A DNA stretch of 34,556 nt from an uncultured Bacilli bacterium (lineage in GTDB: Bacteria > Bacillota_I > Bacilli_A > RF39 > UBA660). The notes under the pieces were generated by a model, which was not told the DNA's origin, did no database searches, and worked only from the letters and a program-made list of their open reading frames with translations. Numbering within the stretch: the stretch's first letter is position 1; each line of letters begins with the position of its first letter. Below are positions 24,048 to 32,436 of this stretch, in pieces. A program made the position numbers and the translations under genes. Where the stretch lies: contig CANQQV010000015.1 of NCBI GenBank assembly GCA_947626095.1, forward strand, positions 1-34,556, in the 5' to 3' direction.

Positions 24048-24959
24048 TTAAAAATTTAATTCATTTAATGACATATTTAATCTTTGCGATAATTCTTCTT
24101 TAGACATTCCTGAATTTAGAAGTTGCTTAACAATATTAGCTTGACCCTCGATACGGCCTTCTTTAATTCCTAGTTTACGTCCTTCAACACGACCTTCTTT
24201 TAATCCTTCTCTACGAGCATTTTTTCTTATTTCTTTTTCTAAAGCTTTGGAAAAATCACGACGTTCCTCTGGTGTCATTAAATCCTCTTCTGCTGTCATT
24301 ACATGTATCATATCTTTTAAAACACTCATCCTTTCTTTATTACCTTTAGCATACATTGCCATTTCTTTAAAACTTTTAGCTTCAAACATTTTATAATCTA
24401 GTTGTTCTTCTTTATTATAACATGATATAGATATAATTGGTATATAAATATTAAATAATCTTATACTTTTTAAATCGATATTATTATTCTTATCTTTCAT
24501 TGAAAACTCACTTACTGAAATTCCTTCATTATCTTTAGCTTTAAAGCAATTCAAATTAACTTGATCGACTAATAAATCTTTCTCATATTTATCTTTCTTC
24601 CTTCCTGCATAAAAATTTCCGGCTATCTTATATAAATATGATTCATTCCTATTCATTAATACCTTATAATAAGTTTTATTAAGTTCAATATTTACAATTC
24701 TTTTTCTATCTTTTGCTACTAAAATAATATCTACTTTGTTAAAGACACTTTCTTTCGTATCAATTGGTAGCTCATTATATCTTAAATCAAAATCAGATAC
24801 ATCATACCCAACTATTCTTTTAATAACACGATAAAAAAACTTTTTAGTATCAGTACTTCCCTTTACCCACAATGACTTAAAAAGAAAATCTGTAGTCAAA
24901 GGGATAAAATCTAATATTTCATCTTGCAATTCCATTGGTAAATTAATTATTTTAATCAC
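24048..24959 (-). CDS. Rpn/PDDEXK_2-family nuclease-like protein (putative transposase family)
   Basis: 303 aa if started at GTG 24959, 295 aa from ATG 24935. The N-terminal D-F-L-F-K-S-L-W, then V-D-I-I-L-V-A-K-D and V-N-I-E-L-N-K give a PD-(D/E)XK-like nuclease core, with E-L-N where E-x-Q/K is usual. The tail has the typical repeated E-G-R-x-E-G stretch (about 255-280) and a C-terminal M-S-K-E-E-L-S-Q-R-L helix. These belong to the recombination-promoting nuclease (Rpn/PF12784) group, often abundant and mobile in gut Bacillota. No inverted repeats flank it. The perfect GGAGGTGAT site does not fit either start: it touches the GTG and is about 20 bases from the ATG. Confidence 0.82.
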   Translation of the reverse strand: MIKIINLPMELQDEILDFIPLTTDFLFKSLWVKGSTDTKKFFYRVIKRIVGYDVSDFDLRYNELPIDTKESVFNKVDIILVAKDRKRIVNIELNKTYYKVLMNRNESYLYKIAGNFYAGRKKDKYEKDLLVDQVNLNCFKAKDNEGISVSEFSMKDKNNNIDLKSIRLFNIYIPIISISCYNKEEQLDYKMFEAKSFKEMAMYAKGNKERMSVLKDMIHVMTAEEDLMTPEERRDFSKALEKEIRKNARREGLKEGRVEGRKLGIKEGRIEGQANIVKQLLNSGMSKEELSQRLNMSLNELNF

Positions 24960-25007
24960 CTCCCCCTACTTTAATTATTCTCTATAAAATCGCAATTTCC
25001 TTTTTTT

Positions 25008-25040
25008 TATAAAAAAAGAAAGTTTTTTAATTAACTTTCT
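25008..25040 (-). terminator. terminator of the zincin/pseudoprotease operon
   Basis: An 8-bp stem AGAAAGTT/AACTTTCT (25017-25040) then seven T on the minus strand. The TAA of the last gene is in the loop. Confidence 0.8.
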
Positions 25041-25539
25041 CTCCTGTTATAATTTCTAATGTTTCAAACATTGTATCAACACTATCTAAAACTATATCAT
25101 AATACTCACTATCAGCTTCATAAAAAGCTACAATCAACTTACTATCTTTCTTATACACATTAACTAATACTTGTTTCATATCATATTCATATAAGAAAGA
25201 ATAAGCTTCATACTTATCCGTAATATTTGCCGAACTAATTAAAGTATAACCTGTATTCTGTTTTTCAATACTTAGCATAATATCACTTATTAAATCACTT
25301 AATGGTATATCAATATAATTATCTTCTAATTTCTTATATTGAATTTTTACTATACTATGTGACTTTTTATGTTCTAATACTAACTTATTATCATTATCTT
25401 TAACTTTCCACGTATTATCATAGTTAATTTTAAAATTATTATCACTATACTCTTTAATTTGCATACTATAAGAATAATAAAATCCCCCTAATAATGCTAT
25501 ACCTATAATAAAAAGTATTATTAATATTTTATTTCTCAT
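25027..25539 (-). CDS. membrane-anchored small-domain protein (PsbP/DcrB-like layout)
   Basis: 170 aa from ATG 25539 (GGAG eight bases upstream, inside the end of the previous gene; a GTG one codon earlier is less likely). A TM helix (about 4-24) anchors an extracellular domain: F-K-I-N-Y-D-N-T-W-K-V, L-V-L-E-H-K-K-S-H-S-I-V-K-I-Q-Y, a helix, then Y-E-A-Y-S-F-L-Y-E-Y, K-L-I-V-A-F-Y-E-A and a final helix. This order of strands after an N-terminal F-x-I-x-Y-P-x-x-W-like motif resembles the Mog1/PsbP fold of DcrB-like lipoproteins, but identity is uncertain. It is coupled to the pseudoprotease gene by two-base spacing. Confidence 0.6.
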   Translation of the reverse strand: MRNKILIILFIIGIALLGGFYYSYSMQIKEYSDNNFKINYDNTWKVKDNDNKLVLEHKKSHSIVKIQYKKLEDNYIDIPLSDLISDIMLSIEKQNTGYTLISSANITDKYEAYSFLYEYDMKQVLVNVYKKDSKLIVAFYEADSEYYDIVLDSVDTMFETLEIITGEKVN

Positions 25540-25541
25540 CA

Positions 25542-27143
25542 CTATTTCTCCATAATAAGAATAATTAAGTAATCTAAATCATTTTTAATTACTACCTTAT
25601 ACTTTTTACCTTCATATATTATTTTATTATTCTTTTCATATCCTTTTTTATAGCCATCTTCTTCTAAAGCCTTAGCATAATCTGAAACTAAGTATATTGA
25701 ACTTATCATTCCCTCAGTTTCATTACGATATCTAAGACTTAAAATATTATCTTTAAATGAAGCCTTAAGTAAAGGTAAATCAATATTTTTTAAAACATCT
25801 CCTACTTGTTTAAATTCTACTGATTCTTGACCTGTATTATTATATTGTACTTCTTCTTCACTATCATTTTGATAATAACTTGTTTTAAAATTTTCTAAAG
25901 AAACTGCTTTAATATTATTAAATGTTTGTAATTCTAAAATACTTTGTAATTCTTTTAAATAGTCAGTACTATTAGCATAGGACAAATCACTATTTACCAT
26001 ATCAGCTACGGTAAAACCAACTACGTTACCATTAATATCATATAAAGCACTACCTACATCACTATCACTCAAAGTAAATAAATTCTTCATTCGCCCATTT
26101 TCATTCTTAATAAGCGCCCCATAACTGATACTAAAATTATCATTGGACTTACTATTTATCATTATTAAATTATCATTTGTTTTAACATCTTTACTATTAC
26201 CAAGTTTAACACTTTGTAATACTTCTTTTTCTAATTTCAATAGTACTACATCATAACTAGCTTCTGCAGCAACAATTCCTGAGACATTATAAGTATTACC
26301 ATCAACATCACTAACATAAACATAATTACTATCATTTAAAATTTTTAAAAAATTTGACCACGTTGTAGCTACTATTCCTTTTCTTAGAATAAAGCCACTA
26401 CCATACTCGTTAACTCCAGTTTCATTCATCCCTGTAATACTTACATTACTATTTTTATTATTTTCATATATTTCTTTTAATTTTTCATCACTTATACTTT
26501 GTAACTGTGAATCACTATTTAGTGATAATTTATTATAAGTACCACCAATTATATTTCCATTTTCTTCCTTTAAAGCTACCTCATTATAATAATTTTCTAA
26601 ATTACTACCATAAGTTAACCATGGAAAAAATAATTTATAACCATCACTATTTTCTTTTAACCAAAAAGCTAAAATTAAATCTTCACTTTTACCTTCTACT
26701 TTAGCATCAGTTAAATAGACAAAAGATAATGCATCCTTCTCATTAAAACTAACAGTTCTAATATCTTTAATATAATCTGCTTCTATCTTTTTATCTTTAA
26801 TCATTTCTAAATACATTTGAATAAATAAAGCTCCCGACAAAGTATCTGCTCCATTAGTTTCACTAGTATATAAGTATTTTTTACTAAACTCCTTATATAA
26901 CTCATCATAACTTTTATTACTTAATGATTCTTTAACTAATTCTTTTGTAAAATTACTAATCTTTTCATCATTAATAATTCTTTTATCAAAGCCATCTACC
27001 GAAATACTATAAGATTTATTTAAACTATTAATTACTTCATTACTTTTAGCATGAATATCTATTTTATCTACATCAATATCAAAGGCATAAGATATTTTAA
27101 TAAAGCTTAAACTTATAATTAATAAAAATATTATTTTTTTCAT
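25542..27143 (-). CDS. secreted trypsin-fold (HtrA-like) protein with degenerate catalytic triad
   Basis: 533 aa. A signal peptide (1-20, ...K-I-S-Y-A) should be cleaved before F21. Residues 25-230 are an unrecognised helical/mixed domain. About 237-400 follow the HtrA pattern: Y-G-S-G-F-I-L-R-K-G-I-V-A-T-T, Y-D-V-V-L-L-K-L, V-K-L-G-N-S-K-D-V, S-I-S-Y-G, and D-V-G-S-A-L-Y-D-I-N-G-N-V-V-G-F. Lined up with active HtrA, the catalytic His falls in T-W-S-N, the Asp is kept (D298), and the Ser position in G-N-S-G-G is D-V-G-S here, so the triad looks lost. A C-terminal domain (430-533) follows. It probably binds rather than cuts. It sits one base after the zincin gene. Confidence 0.65.
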   Translation of the reverse strand: MKKIIFLLIISLSFIKISYAFDIDVDKIDIHAKSNEVINSLNKSYSISVDGFDKRIINDEKISNFTKELVKESLSNKSYDELYKEFSKKYLYTSETNGADTLSGALFIQMYLEMIKDKKIEADYIKDIRTVSFNEKDALSFVYLTDAKVEGKSEDLILAFWLKENSDGYKLFFPWLTYGSNLENYYNEVALKEENGNIIGGTYNKLSLNSDSQLQSISDEKLKEIYENNKNSNVSITGMNETGVNEYGSGFILRKGIVATTWSNFLKILNDSNYVYVSDVDGNTYNVSGIVAAEASYDVVLLKLEKEVLQSVKLGNSKDVKTNDNLIMINSKSNDNFSISYGALIKNENGRMKNLFTLSDSDVGSALYDINGNVVGFTVADMVNSDLSYANSTDYLKELQSILELQTFNNIKAVSLENFKTSYYQNDSEEEVQYNNTGQESVEFKQVGDVLKNIDLPLLKASFKDNILSLRYRNETEGMISSIYLVSDYAKALEEDGYKKGYEKNNKIIYEGKKYKVVIKNDLDYLIILIMEK

Positions 27144-27144
27144 C

Positions 27145-28866
27145 TTATCCCTCCTCTAATTTTTGATTCAAAATAGTCAAAATCGCCTTACTCGCTGGTT
27201 TAGCTTTTTCTCCATTTAAGTAACAATCATGGAATGCTTCAGCAATCGTCTCATCATAAATGTATTTACCACTTTTATCTTTTGCCATTGCATACCTTGA
27301 TATACTTGCTCTAAATTCATCAAAAGTTCCACTGGCAAACGTCGTATTTTGATATTCTTGATAAGCTTCTTGTAACAATTTATAACTAAAATTACCTTTA
27401 GTAAAGTCTGTATAAACTGAATATAATTTTTTTGAATCACTCTCTGTAACATAATTTAAACGATTACTATTATAATAATTTAACATTGCTACATAAGAAA
27501 GATAATGACCAAATTCGTGAGCAACTGTACTACTACTAGTCGCATTAGGTGGAAAATAACCACTATTAGCTCCACTACTAACTGAATTTTTTAATTTAAC
27601 TGGATTTAAAAAATATTTAGCATTTAAGATAATTTGCGTCTTAATACCTACAGGATATCCTGAACTAGTATTACTAGTAGCAAAAGTAAATACTGGCATA
27701 AAAGCTGCTATATACGTTTCATTTTCGCCAACATTAGCTATTGTAATATTCGTTAAATAATCTCTAGCATTAGGAAATTCATTATATATATATGCAACAA
27801 CATTTCTTAATTCTTCTGCCAAATTTTTATCTATCTCACAAAAATTAACTGCTGTAACTCCATAATGAGCAATAATTTCATTTTCTACCTTTTTTACATC
27901 ACTTGGACAATTTCTTTTCTGCTTTTCACTGTCACTAACTATTAACTTATTAACATCACTAAGATTATTTATTTTCATTTGTTTTAAATATTGATTATCA
28001 TAAACAATAGACGTAACGCCAATACTAGAGCCATTAGAAACTTGATTAGACTTAGAAACTCCAGTATATTCTTCCATATCACCATTACCAGAACTAAAAT
28101 AATATCCCTTATTATTAGCCGATATTACCACAAATATAACAATTACCCATACTGCCATCACAACCATATAAGATAAGAAATCTCCAATACCATGTTTCTT
28201 TTTTACCGGTTCTTCTAATGGTAAATTTAGGTTATATGAAGAATTAGGCACATTAACAAATCTTCCTGATTGATAACTTTCTTGTCTACTAACTTGTCTA
28301 GATGAATTACCTTTCCATTCACTGCTATATCTCTTAGTCTTTGCTACATTACCAACTTTATTAAAATCTGCTTCTCTCTTCGTTCTAATTGAAGCTTCAG
28401 CACTATTTTTTGAAAACTTAATTTGGGCTTTATTAGCTCCTGTTGTCTTATTATTAGATTCCAATAACTCTTTTTTATATTCACCTATATTTTTTTCATT
28501 AGGTTTTATCTTTTCAATTTTTAAAATACTAAAGAAACCATTTCCTTCTGGTTCATTACTTTTTAATATTTTACTTTTATATTTTGTTGCTTTCGCTAAT
28601 TCTTGATCTTTAATTGCATCTTTAGCTTCTTGATAATCTAAATAAGTACTATAATCTGATCTCTTAATTTCTTGTTGAACTTTTTTCTTTTTAAAACTAA
28701 CAACTGAACTATTATTTGAAATAACTCCTCCAACATTTTTTGAAGCTTCATCTTTTATATACTTATTTTTAACTACTTTACGAACTTTTTTCTTCATTGG
28801 TGAACCACATATTGGACACATCGATAAATTATCTTTAACTTTATTCTTACATTTTGGACATATCAT
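27145..28866 (-). CDS. zinc-ribbon, single-TM protein with extracellular zincin domain
   Basis: 573 aa from ATG 28866, with GGAGGTG seven bases before; an ATG at 28881 contains that site and is rejected. An N-terminal zinc ribbon (C-P-K-C at 3-6, C-P-I-C at 17-20) and a long basic, low-complexity linker lie in the cytosol. One TM helix (about 230-250) is followed by an extracellular domain with S-T-V-A-H-E-F-G-H (His450-Glu-x-x-His454), a zinc metallopeptidase motif; a later E-x-F-H-D-C region may give the third ligand. Zinc-ribbon/TM proteins of Gram-positive bacteria are common, but fusion to a zincin is unusual to me. First gene of a three-gene operon. Confidence 0.7.
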   Translation of the reverse strand: MICPKCKNKVKDNLSMCPICGSPMKKKVRKVVKNKYIKDEASKNVGGVISNNSSVVSFKKKKVQQEIKRSDYSTYLDYQEAKDAIKDQELAKATKYKSKILKSNEPEGNGFFSILKIEKIKPNEKNIGEYKKELLESNNKTTGANKAQIKFSKNSAEASIRTKREADFNKVGNVAKTKRYSSEWKGNSSRQVSRQESYQSGRFVNVPNSSYNLNLPLEEPVKKKHGIGDFLSYMVVMAVWVIVIFVVISANNKGYYFSSGNGDMEEYTGVSKSNQVSNGSSIGVTSIVYDNQYLKQMKINNLSDVNKLIVSDSEKQKRNCPSDVKKVENEIIAHYGVTAVNFCEIDKNLAEELRNVVAYIYNEFPNARDYLTNITIANVGENETYIAAFMPVFTFATSNTSSGYPVGIKTQIILNAKYFLNPVKLKNSVSSGANSGYFPPNATSSSTVAHEFGHYLSYVAMLNYYNSNRLNYVTESDSKKLYSVYTDFTKGNFSYKLLQEAYQEYQNTTFASGTFDEFRASISRYAMAKDKSGKYIYDETIAEAFHDCYLNGEKAKPASKAILTILNQKLEEG

Positions 28867-28907
28867 ATGATTCACCTCCATACTCTATCACTATGATTAT
28901 ACCACAT

Positions 28908-28931
28908 AAAAAAAGTGCATTAAAGCACTTT
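28908..28931 (-). terminator. terminator of the 274-codon gene, stop codon in the loop
   Basis: Stem AAAGTGC/GCACTTT (28912-28931), loop ATTAAA holding the TAA, then T7 on the minus strand. Confidence 0.8.
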
Positions 28932-29744
28932 CTTATCACCAAAAACCAATTTCATATGTTCTTGCATTTTTTCATATTCAACCCAAGCTTCAGGATATAA
29001 TTCTTTGCTTCTTTCTAACTCATAATTTTGTTCTGCTAAATCAGGTGCTTGGAATGTTTTATTCATTTCATAAAAAGTAATTATATCAGCTAATTTAACC
29101 ATTCTTTGCGTTTGTTCAGCATACAAAGCCCTTTGCCTTTTATTAAAATTTTTCTTTTTTACTTCACTAACTACTTCCAAATTATAACATTCCTTAAAAT
29201 AACTAGTTTTAAATATTCGTTTTGTAATAGTATCTACTAAATATAATTCGCCATTAATTTCTACTTCCACAAATGGACGTGTTTCCGTAAGTCTAACACC
29301 TCTCGTTGGTGAAGTATAAAGCGCTTCATAAAAAGTAAAATCTTCAAAGACTATACTAAAAGCTGTATTAGGATCATACACACAATATCTTAATGTTTTA
29401 CTAGGTGGTTTAGCTAAAAACATAGTAACTGGTACACCCGCTGATATATAAAGACATTCTTTTCTTAATTTATCTTTAATTGCCATTGGAATACCACATA
29501 CATTAGGCGTCTTTGTATAATGATAATCACTAGGATTATTCGTTATTGCCAAATCACTTAAAGATAGAAATTCCCTTTCTGGATTTATCTCCCCTTTATA
29601 TACTAAAGCATCCATTATTGTTGCTCTAATAGCTTCTTTATCTAACTCATCAATATCTTCGTGATGCTCTAAATATTCTAAAATATGCCAACACTTATAA
29701 AATGTTTCATTAACTAATACTGGATAATCAAATAAACTTTTCAT
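28920..29744 (-). CDS. unknown 274-residue protein
   Basis: 274 aa, no signal peptide or TM helix; start ATG 29744 with TGAGGTGG upstream. The N-terminal third is helical (C-W-H-I-L-E-Y-L-E-H-H). The centre has R-P-F-V-E-V-E-I-N-G-E-L-Y-L-V-D-T-I-T-K, which resembles the H-x-W-V-E-x...Y-x-V-D part of transglutaminase-like domains but with Arg in place of His, and no clear Cys box; this may be a degenerate copy or chance. The end is a helical, charged segment (E-Q-N-Y-E-L-E-R-S-K-E). It lies 67 bases downstream of ftsK, with its own terminator. Family not recognised. Confidence 0.55.
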   Translation of the reverse strand: MKSLFDYPVLVNETFYKCWHILEYLEHHEDIDELDKEAIRATIMDALVYKGEINPEREFLSLSDLAITNNPSDYHYTKTPNVCGIPMAIKDKLRKECLYISAGVPVTMFLAKPPSKTLRYCVYDPNTAFSIVFEDFTFYEALYTSPTRGVRLTETRPFVEVEINGELYLVDTITKRIFKTSYFKECYNLEVVSEVKKKNFNKRQRALYAEQTQRMVKLADIITFYEMNKTFQAPDLAEQNYELERSKELYPEAWVEYEKMQEHMKLVFGDKKVL

Positions 29745-29799
29745 TTAACCACCTCAAAGTAATCTGTATTATAACAATTAATACCCATTTTGCCAAATT

Positions 29800-29828
29800 A
29801 AAACGTAGAATTTATTCTTCTACGTTTT
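29800..29828 (-). terminator. terminator of ftsK, stop codon in the loop
   Basis: An 11-bp perfect stem (29800-29810 with 29818-29828) whose T-side gives a short U tract. TAA is in the loop. Confidence 0.72.
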
Positions 29829-32070
29829 CTGCTTGTTTACCAACTAATACTTCACGAGGCTTAGAACCATTTGCTGGTCCGATTACTCCTCTTTCTTCTA
29901 ATAAATCAACTATTCTTGCTGCTCGATTATAACCTAATCTAAATCTTCTTTGAATTAATGAAGCACTAATCTTACCTGTTTCTAAGGCAAACTCATATAT
30001 TTCATTGTATAATGGATCATCAAATGATTCTTTATCACCAGATACTGGATTATGTTCTTCCGTAATCGCTTTTTCTAATGAATCATCATAAGATGCTGTT
30101 TGTTGACCACTAACATATTCAATAACTTTAGCTATCTCATCATCGGTAATAAAACATCCTTGAATTCTTATTGGATTATTCTCTCCCATTGGTAAATATA
30201 ACATATCACCTTTACCAAGTAATTTTTCTGCTCCGGCATGATCTAAGATTGTTCTTGAATCAACCTGTGATGCAACCGCAAATGAAATACGTGTTGGTAT
30301 ATTAGCTTTAACAACACCCGTAATAACATCTGTACTAGGTCTTTGGGTTGCAACAATTAAGTGAATACCAGCCGCACGAGCCATTTGGGTAATACGCATT
30401 ATTGAATCTTCAACTTCTTTAGAAGCAACTAGCATTAAATCTGCTAACTCATCAATAATAACCACTAAGTAATACATCTTTTCTTTATCAAATGTTGGAT
30501 CTTTAGCTTTTTCACTTTCAACCCATTCATTATAAGAACCAATATTCTTAACCCCAGTTTCACTAAACATCTCATAACGTTCTTCCATCATTGCTACAAC
30601 TCTTTGTAATGCTGTATTAGCTTTCTTAGGATCAGTTACAACCGGCCATAATAAATGTGGTATACCATTATAATTTGAAAGTTCAACCTTCTTAGGATCA
30701 ACTAAAACTAATTTAACTTCATCTGGTCTTCTAAACATCAAAATAGATGCAATAAAACTATTAATACATACTGATTTACCTGAACCAGTAGAACCAGCAA
30801 CTAATAAGTGTGGCATTTTCGAAATATCAGCTGTTTGTACACGACCCATTAAGTCTTTACCTAAAGCTACTAATACCTTCGCATTTTCTTGTCCTTTAGG
30901 AATATTACCCAATACTTCTCTTATCTTAACTGCACTAATTGATGGATTAGGTATTTCAATACCTATTGTACTCTTACCAGGTATTGGGGCTTGAATACGT
31001 ACATCTTTAGCCGCTAATGCTAAAGCTATTTCTTTATTAATTCCTAAAATACGACTAACCTTTGTTCCATTTGGAATTGCTACTTCATATTGTGTAACTG
31101 CTGGTCCAACATGAATTTCCACAACTGTTCCATTTATTTGGAAATCATTTAATACTCGCTCTAAAATAATTTTATTACTCTTTGTAAACTCCGAACTATT
31201 AACTTTATTCTTTGGTACTTCATCTAAAAGATTAATACTAGGTAACGTATAAAAGCCTTTAGTAGATGCTGAAGTCATTTCTGGAATCTTCATTGTCATC
31301 GTTAAATCAAGATTCTTATTATCTAAATTAGCTGCTAAATTAGCTGGATTAACTTCTTTATTATTAAGCATTGGCACCTCAGTATCAGCTACTGTAACTG
31401 CTACCTCTTCATCATCTTCTTCTGTTTCTTCTTCGTCGTCTTCCTCTTCCTCTTCTTCACTTTCTCTTAAAGCTCTTCTCTCATCAAGTTTGTGTTTAAA
31501 ATTAACAATAACTTCACCTAAATCAACATTAAATAACATAACAATCGCAAATAAGATTAAAGCAAATAAAACAACAATCGTTCCTATCTTACCAAATAAA
31601 CTAGTTAAAGCATAAGCGCAACCAGCACCGATAATTCCTCCCCCAATATTAATACCACTTTGACCACTTGTAAAAATACTCGAACCACTCTTAATCGTTA
31701 CTTTACGTGATTCAAAATTAGTAATCGTTGCATCAATTATTTCCTTTGGTTCATACTTGTTAATAAATCCTGCATGAGCCATAACTAAAATAACTAAGAT
31801 AAGTATATATAAACCAAGTAACTTTGAACTAAAAAAATTAGGTAATTTTCTTTTAATAAGCATATAAAAGCCCATAAATAAAAGTAAAGCTAAAATCGCC
31901 CACCAAAACTCACCAACTAAAAACATGGCAAACTGTTTAACCATTGATCCTACAATTCCAAAACCTATTCCTACAATCCCTATGACAATTAAAAGTAAGC
32001 CAATTAGTTCTACACTGTAATTAAAATCCTTCTTTTCATCTTTCTTCGATGTTTTTTTCTTCTTAGCCAT
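29812..32070 (-). CDS. ftsK: DNA translocase FtsK/SpoIIIE
   Basis: 752 aa. Four TM helices in residues 20-182, an acidic linker (about 204-222, nearly all D/E), then alpha and beta motor domains: V-A-G-S-T-G-S-G-K-S (Walker A 426-433), V-V-I-I-D-E-L-A-D-L (Walker B), and A-T-Q-R-P-S-T-D-V-I-T-G. The C-terminal gamma winged helix (about 685-740: S-A-S-L-I-Q-R-R-F-R-L-G-Y-N-R-A-A-R) recognises orientation sequences. It pumps DNA through the division septum or, in spore formers, into the forespore. Length and layout fit SpoIIIE/SftA-like proteins of Bacillota. An extended -10 (TGATATAAT) lies just upstream. Confidence 0.95.
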   Translation of the reverse strand: MAKKKKTSKKDEKKDFNYSVELIGLLLIVIGIVGIGFGIVGSMVKQFAMFLVGEFWWAILALLLFMGFYMLIKRKLPNFFSSKLLGLYILILVILVMAHAGFINKYEPKEIIDATITNFESRKVTIKSGSSIFTSGQSGINIGGGIIGAGCAYALTSLFGKIGTIVVLFALILFAIVMLFNVDLGEVIVNFKHKLDERRALRESEEEEEEDDEEETEEDDEEVAVTVADTEVPMLNNKEVNPANLAANLDNKNLDLTMTMKIPEMTSASTKGFYTLPSINLLDEVPKNKVNSSEFTKSNKIILERVLNDFQINGTVVEIHVGPAVTQYEVAIPNGTKVSRILGINKEIALALAAKDVRIQAPIPGKSTIGIEIPNPSISAVKIREVLGNIPKGQENAKVLVALGKDLMGRVQTADISKMPHLLVAGSTGSGKSVCINSFIASILMFRRPDEVKLVLVDPKKVELSNYNGIPHLLWPVVTDPKKANTALQRVVAMMEERYEMFSETGVKNIGSYNEWVESEKAKDPTFDKEKMYYLVVIIDELADLMLVASKEVEDSIMRITQMARAAGIHLIVATQRPSTDVITGVVKANIPTRISFAVASQVDSRTILDHAGAEKLLGKGDMLYLPMGENNPIRIQGCFITDDEIAKVIEYVSGQQTASYDDSLEKAITEEHNPVSGDKESFDDPLYNEIYEFALETGKISASLIQRRFRLGYNRAARIVDLLEERGVIGPANGSKPREVLVGKQAENVEE

Positions 32071-32087
32071 ACTCTATCACCATAATC

Positions 32088-32096
32088 ATTATATCA
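32088..32096 (-). promoter_or_regulatory. extended -10 element before ftsK
   Basis: Minus strand TGATATAAT about 18 bases before the ftsK ATG; no clear -35. Confidence 0.4.
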
Positions 32097-32103
32097 CAAA
32101 ATA

Positions 32104-32131
32104 AAAAGAAAAAGAGGTATTTCCTCCCTTG
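32104..32131 (-). terminator. terminator between the yjcZ-like gene and ftsK
   Basis: Minus strand GGGAGG-AAATA-CCTC-TTTTTCTTTTT: four strong pairs, extended by G-U and A-U pairs, then a long T tract. Confidence 0.5.
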
Positions 32132-32222
32132 TTAACAAAAAATAAAGTTACATAATACAATCCCTACTAAAACATATAGAATAATTATTAGTATTGAACT
32201 ATTACTCTTTTTCTTAAAAAAA

Positions 32223-32312
32223 CTAAATATAAGCTCCTACTATAATAATTAATAGAATAAATAATACTAAGATAATTGCAGGACCTAAAGCGTTATTTCC
32301 ACAATTATTCAT
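32223..32312 (-). CDS. YjcZ-like tiny membrane protein (sporulation-type)
   Basis: 29 aa: M-N-N-C-G-N-N-A-L-G then one hydrophobic helix (A-I-I-L-V-L-F-I-L-L-I-I-I-V-G) and a short A-Y-I end. This is the pattern of the YjcZ/tiny-TM family (Gly/Asn/Cys head, F-x-L-I-V-x-L-F-I-L-L-I-I-V-G-A), members of which are made during sporulation in Bacillus. An ideal GGAGG ribosome site lies before ATG 32312. About 35 bases upstream are both a sigma-A-like pair (TTCACA, 18 bp, TAGAAT) and a match to the sigma-K pattern AC-N17-CATANNNTA; which is used cannot be told. Confidence 0.78.
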   Translation of the reverse strand: MNNCGNNALGPAIILVLFILLIIIVGAYI

Positions 32313-32383
32313 AAACCATCCTCCTTTATTTGTTTTTTCACTAATATTCTATGGTTAATTATCTATTTATGTGAATGTTATTC

Positions 32384-32412
32384 TTGTTTTTTACATTATA
32401 GATTGCTATAAT
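32384..32412 (+). promoter_or_regulatory. sigma-A promoter of the prsA-like gene
   Basis: Plus strand TTGTTT (32384-32389), 17-bp spacer, TATAAT (32407-32412), 24 bases before the ATG. It faces away from the yjcZ-like gene. Confidence 0.65.
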
Positions 32413-32436
32413 AATAGTTGTATTAAGGAGGAAAAC

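Noticed and set aside
27216-27452. Minus-strand 78-codon frame inside the zincin gene
   Set aside because: Out-of-frame shadow of the supported gene with no ribosome site.
32132-32218. Second tiny hydrophobic frame downstream of the yjcZ-like gene (K-K-K-S-N-S-S-I-L-I-I-I-L-Y-V-L-V-G...)
   Set aside because: Looks like a membrane peptide, but no ATG, GTG or TTG is in frame before the helix; perhaps a decayed tiny-TM gene.
32371-32436. Longer N-terminus for the prsA-like gene from ATG 32371
   Set aside because: It would precede the lipoprotein signal with 22 residues and contain the promoter; ATG 32437 has AAGGAGG.
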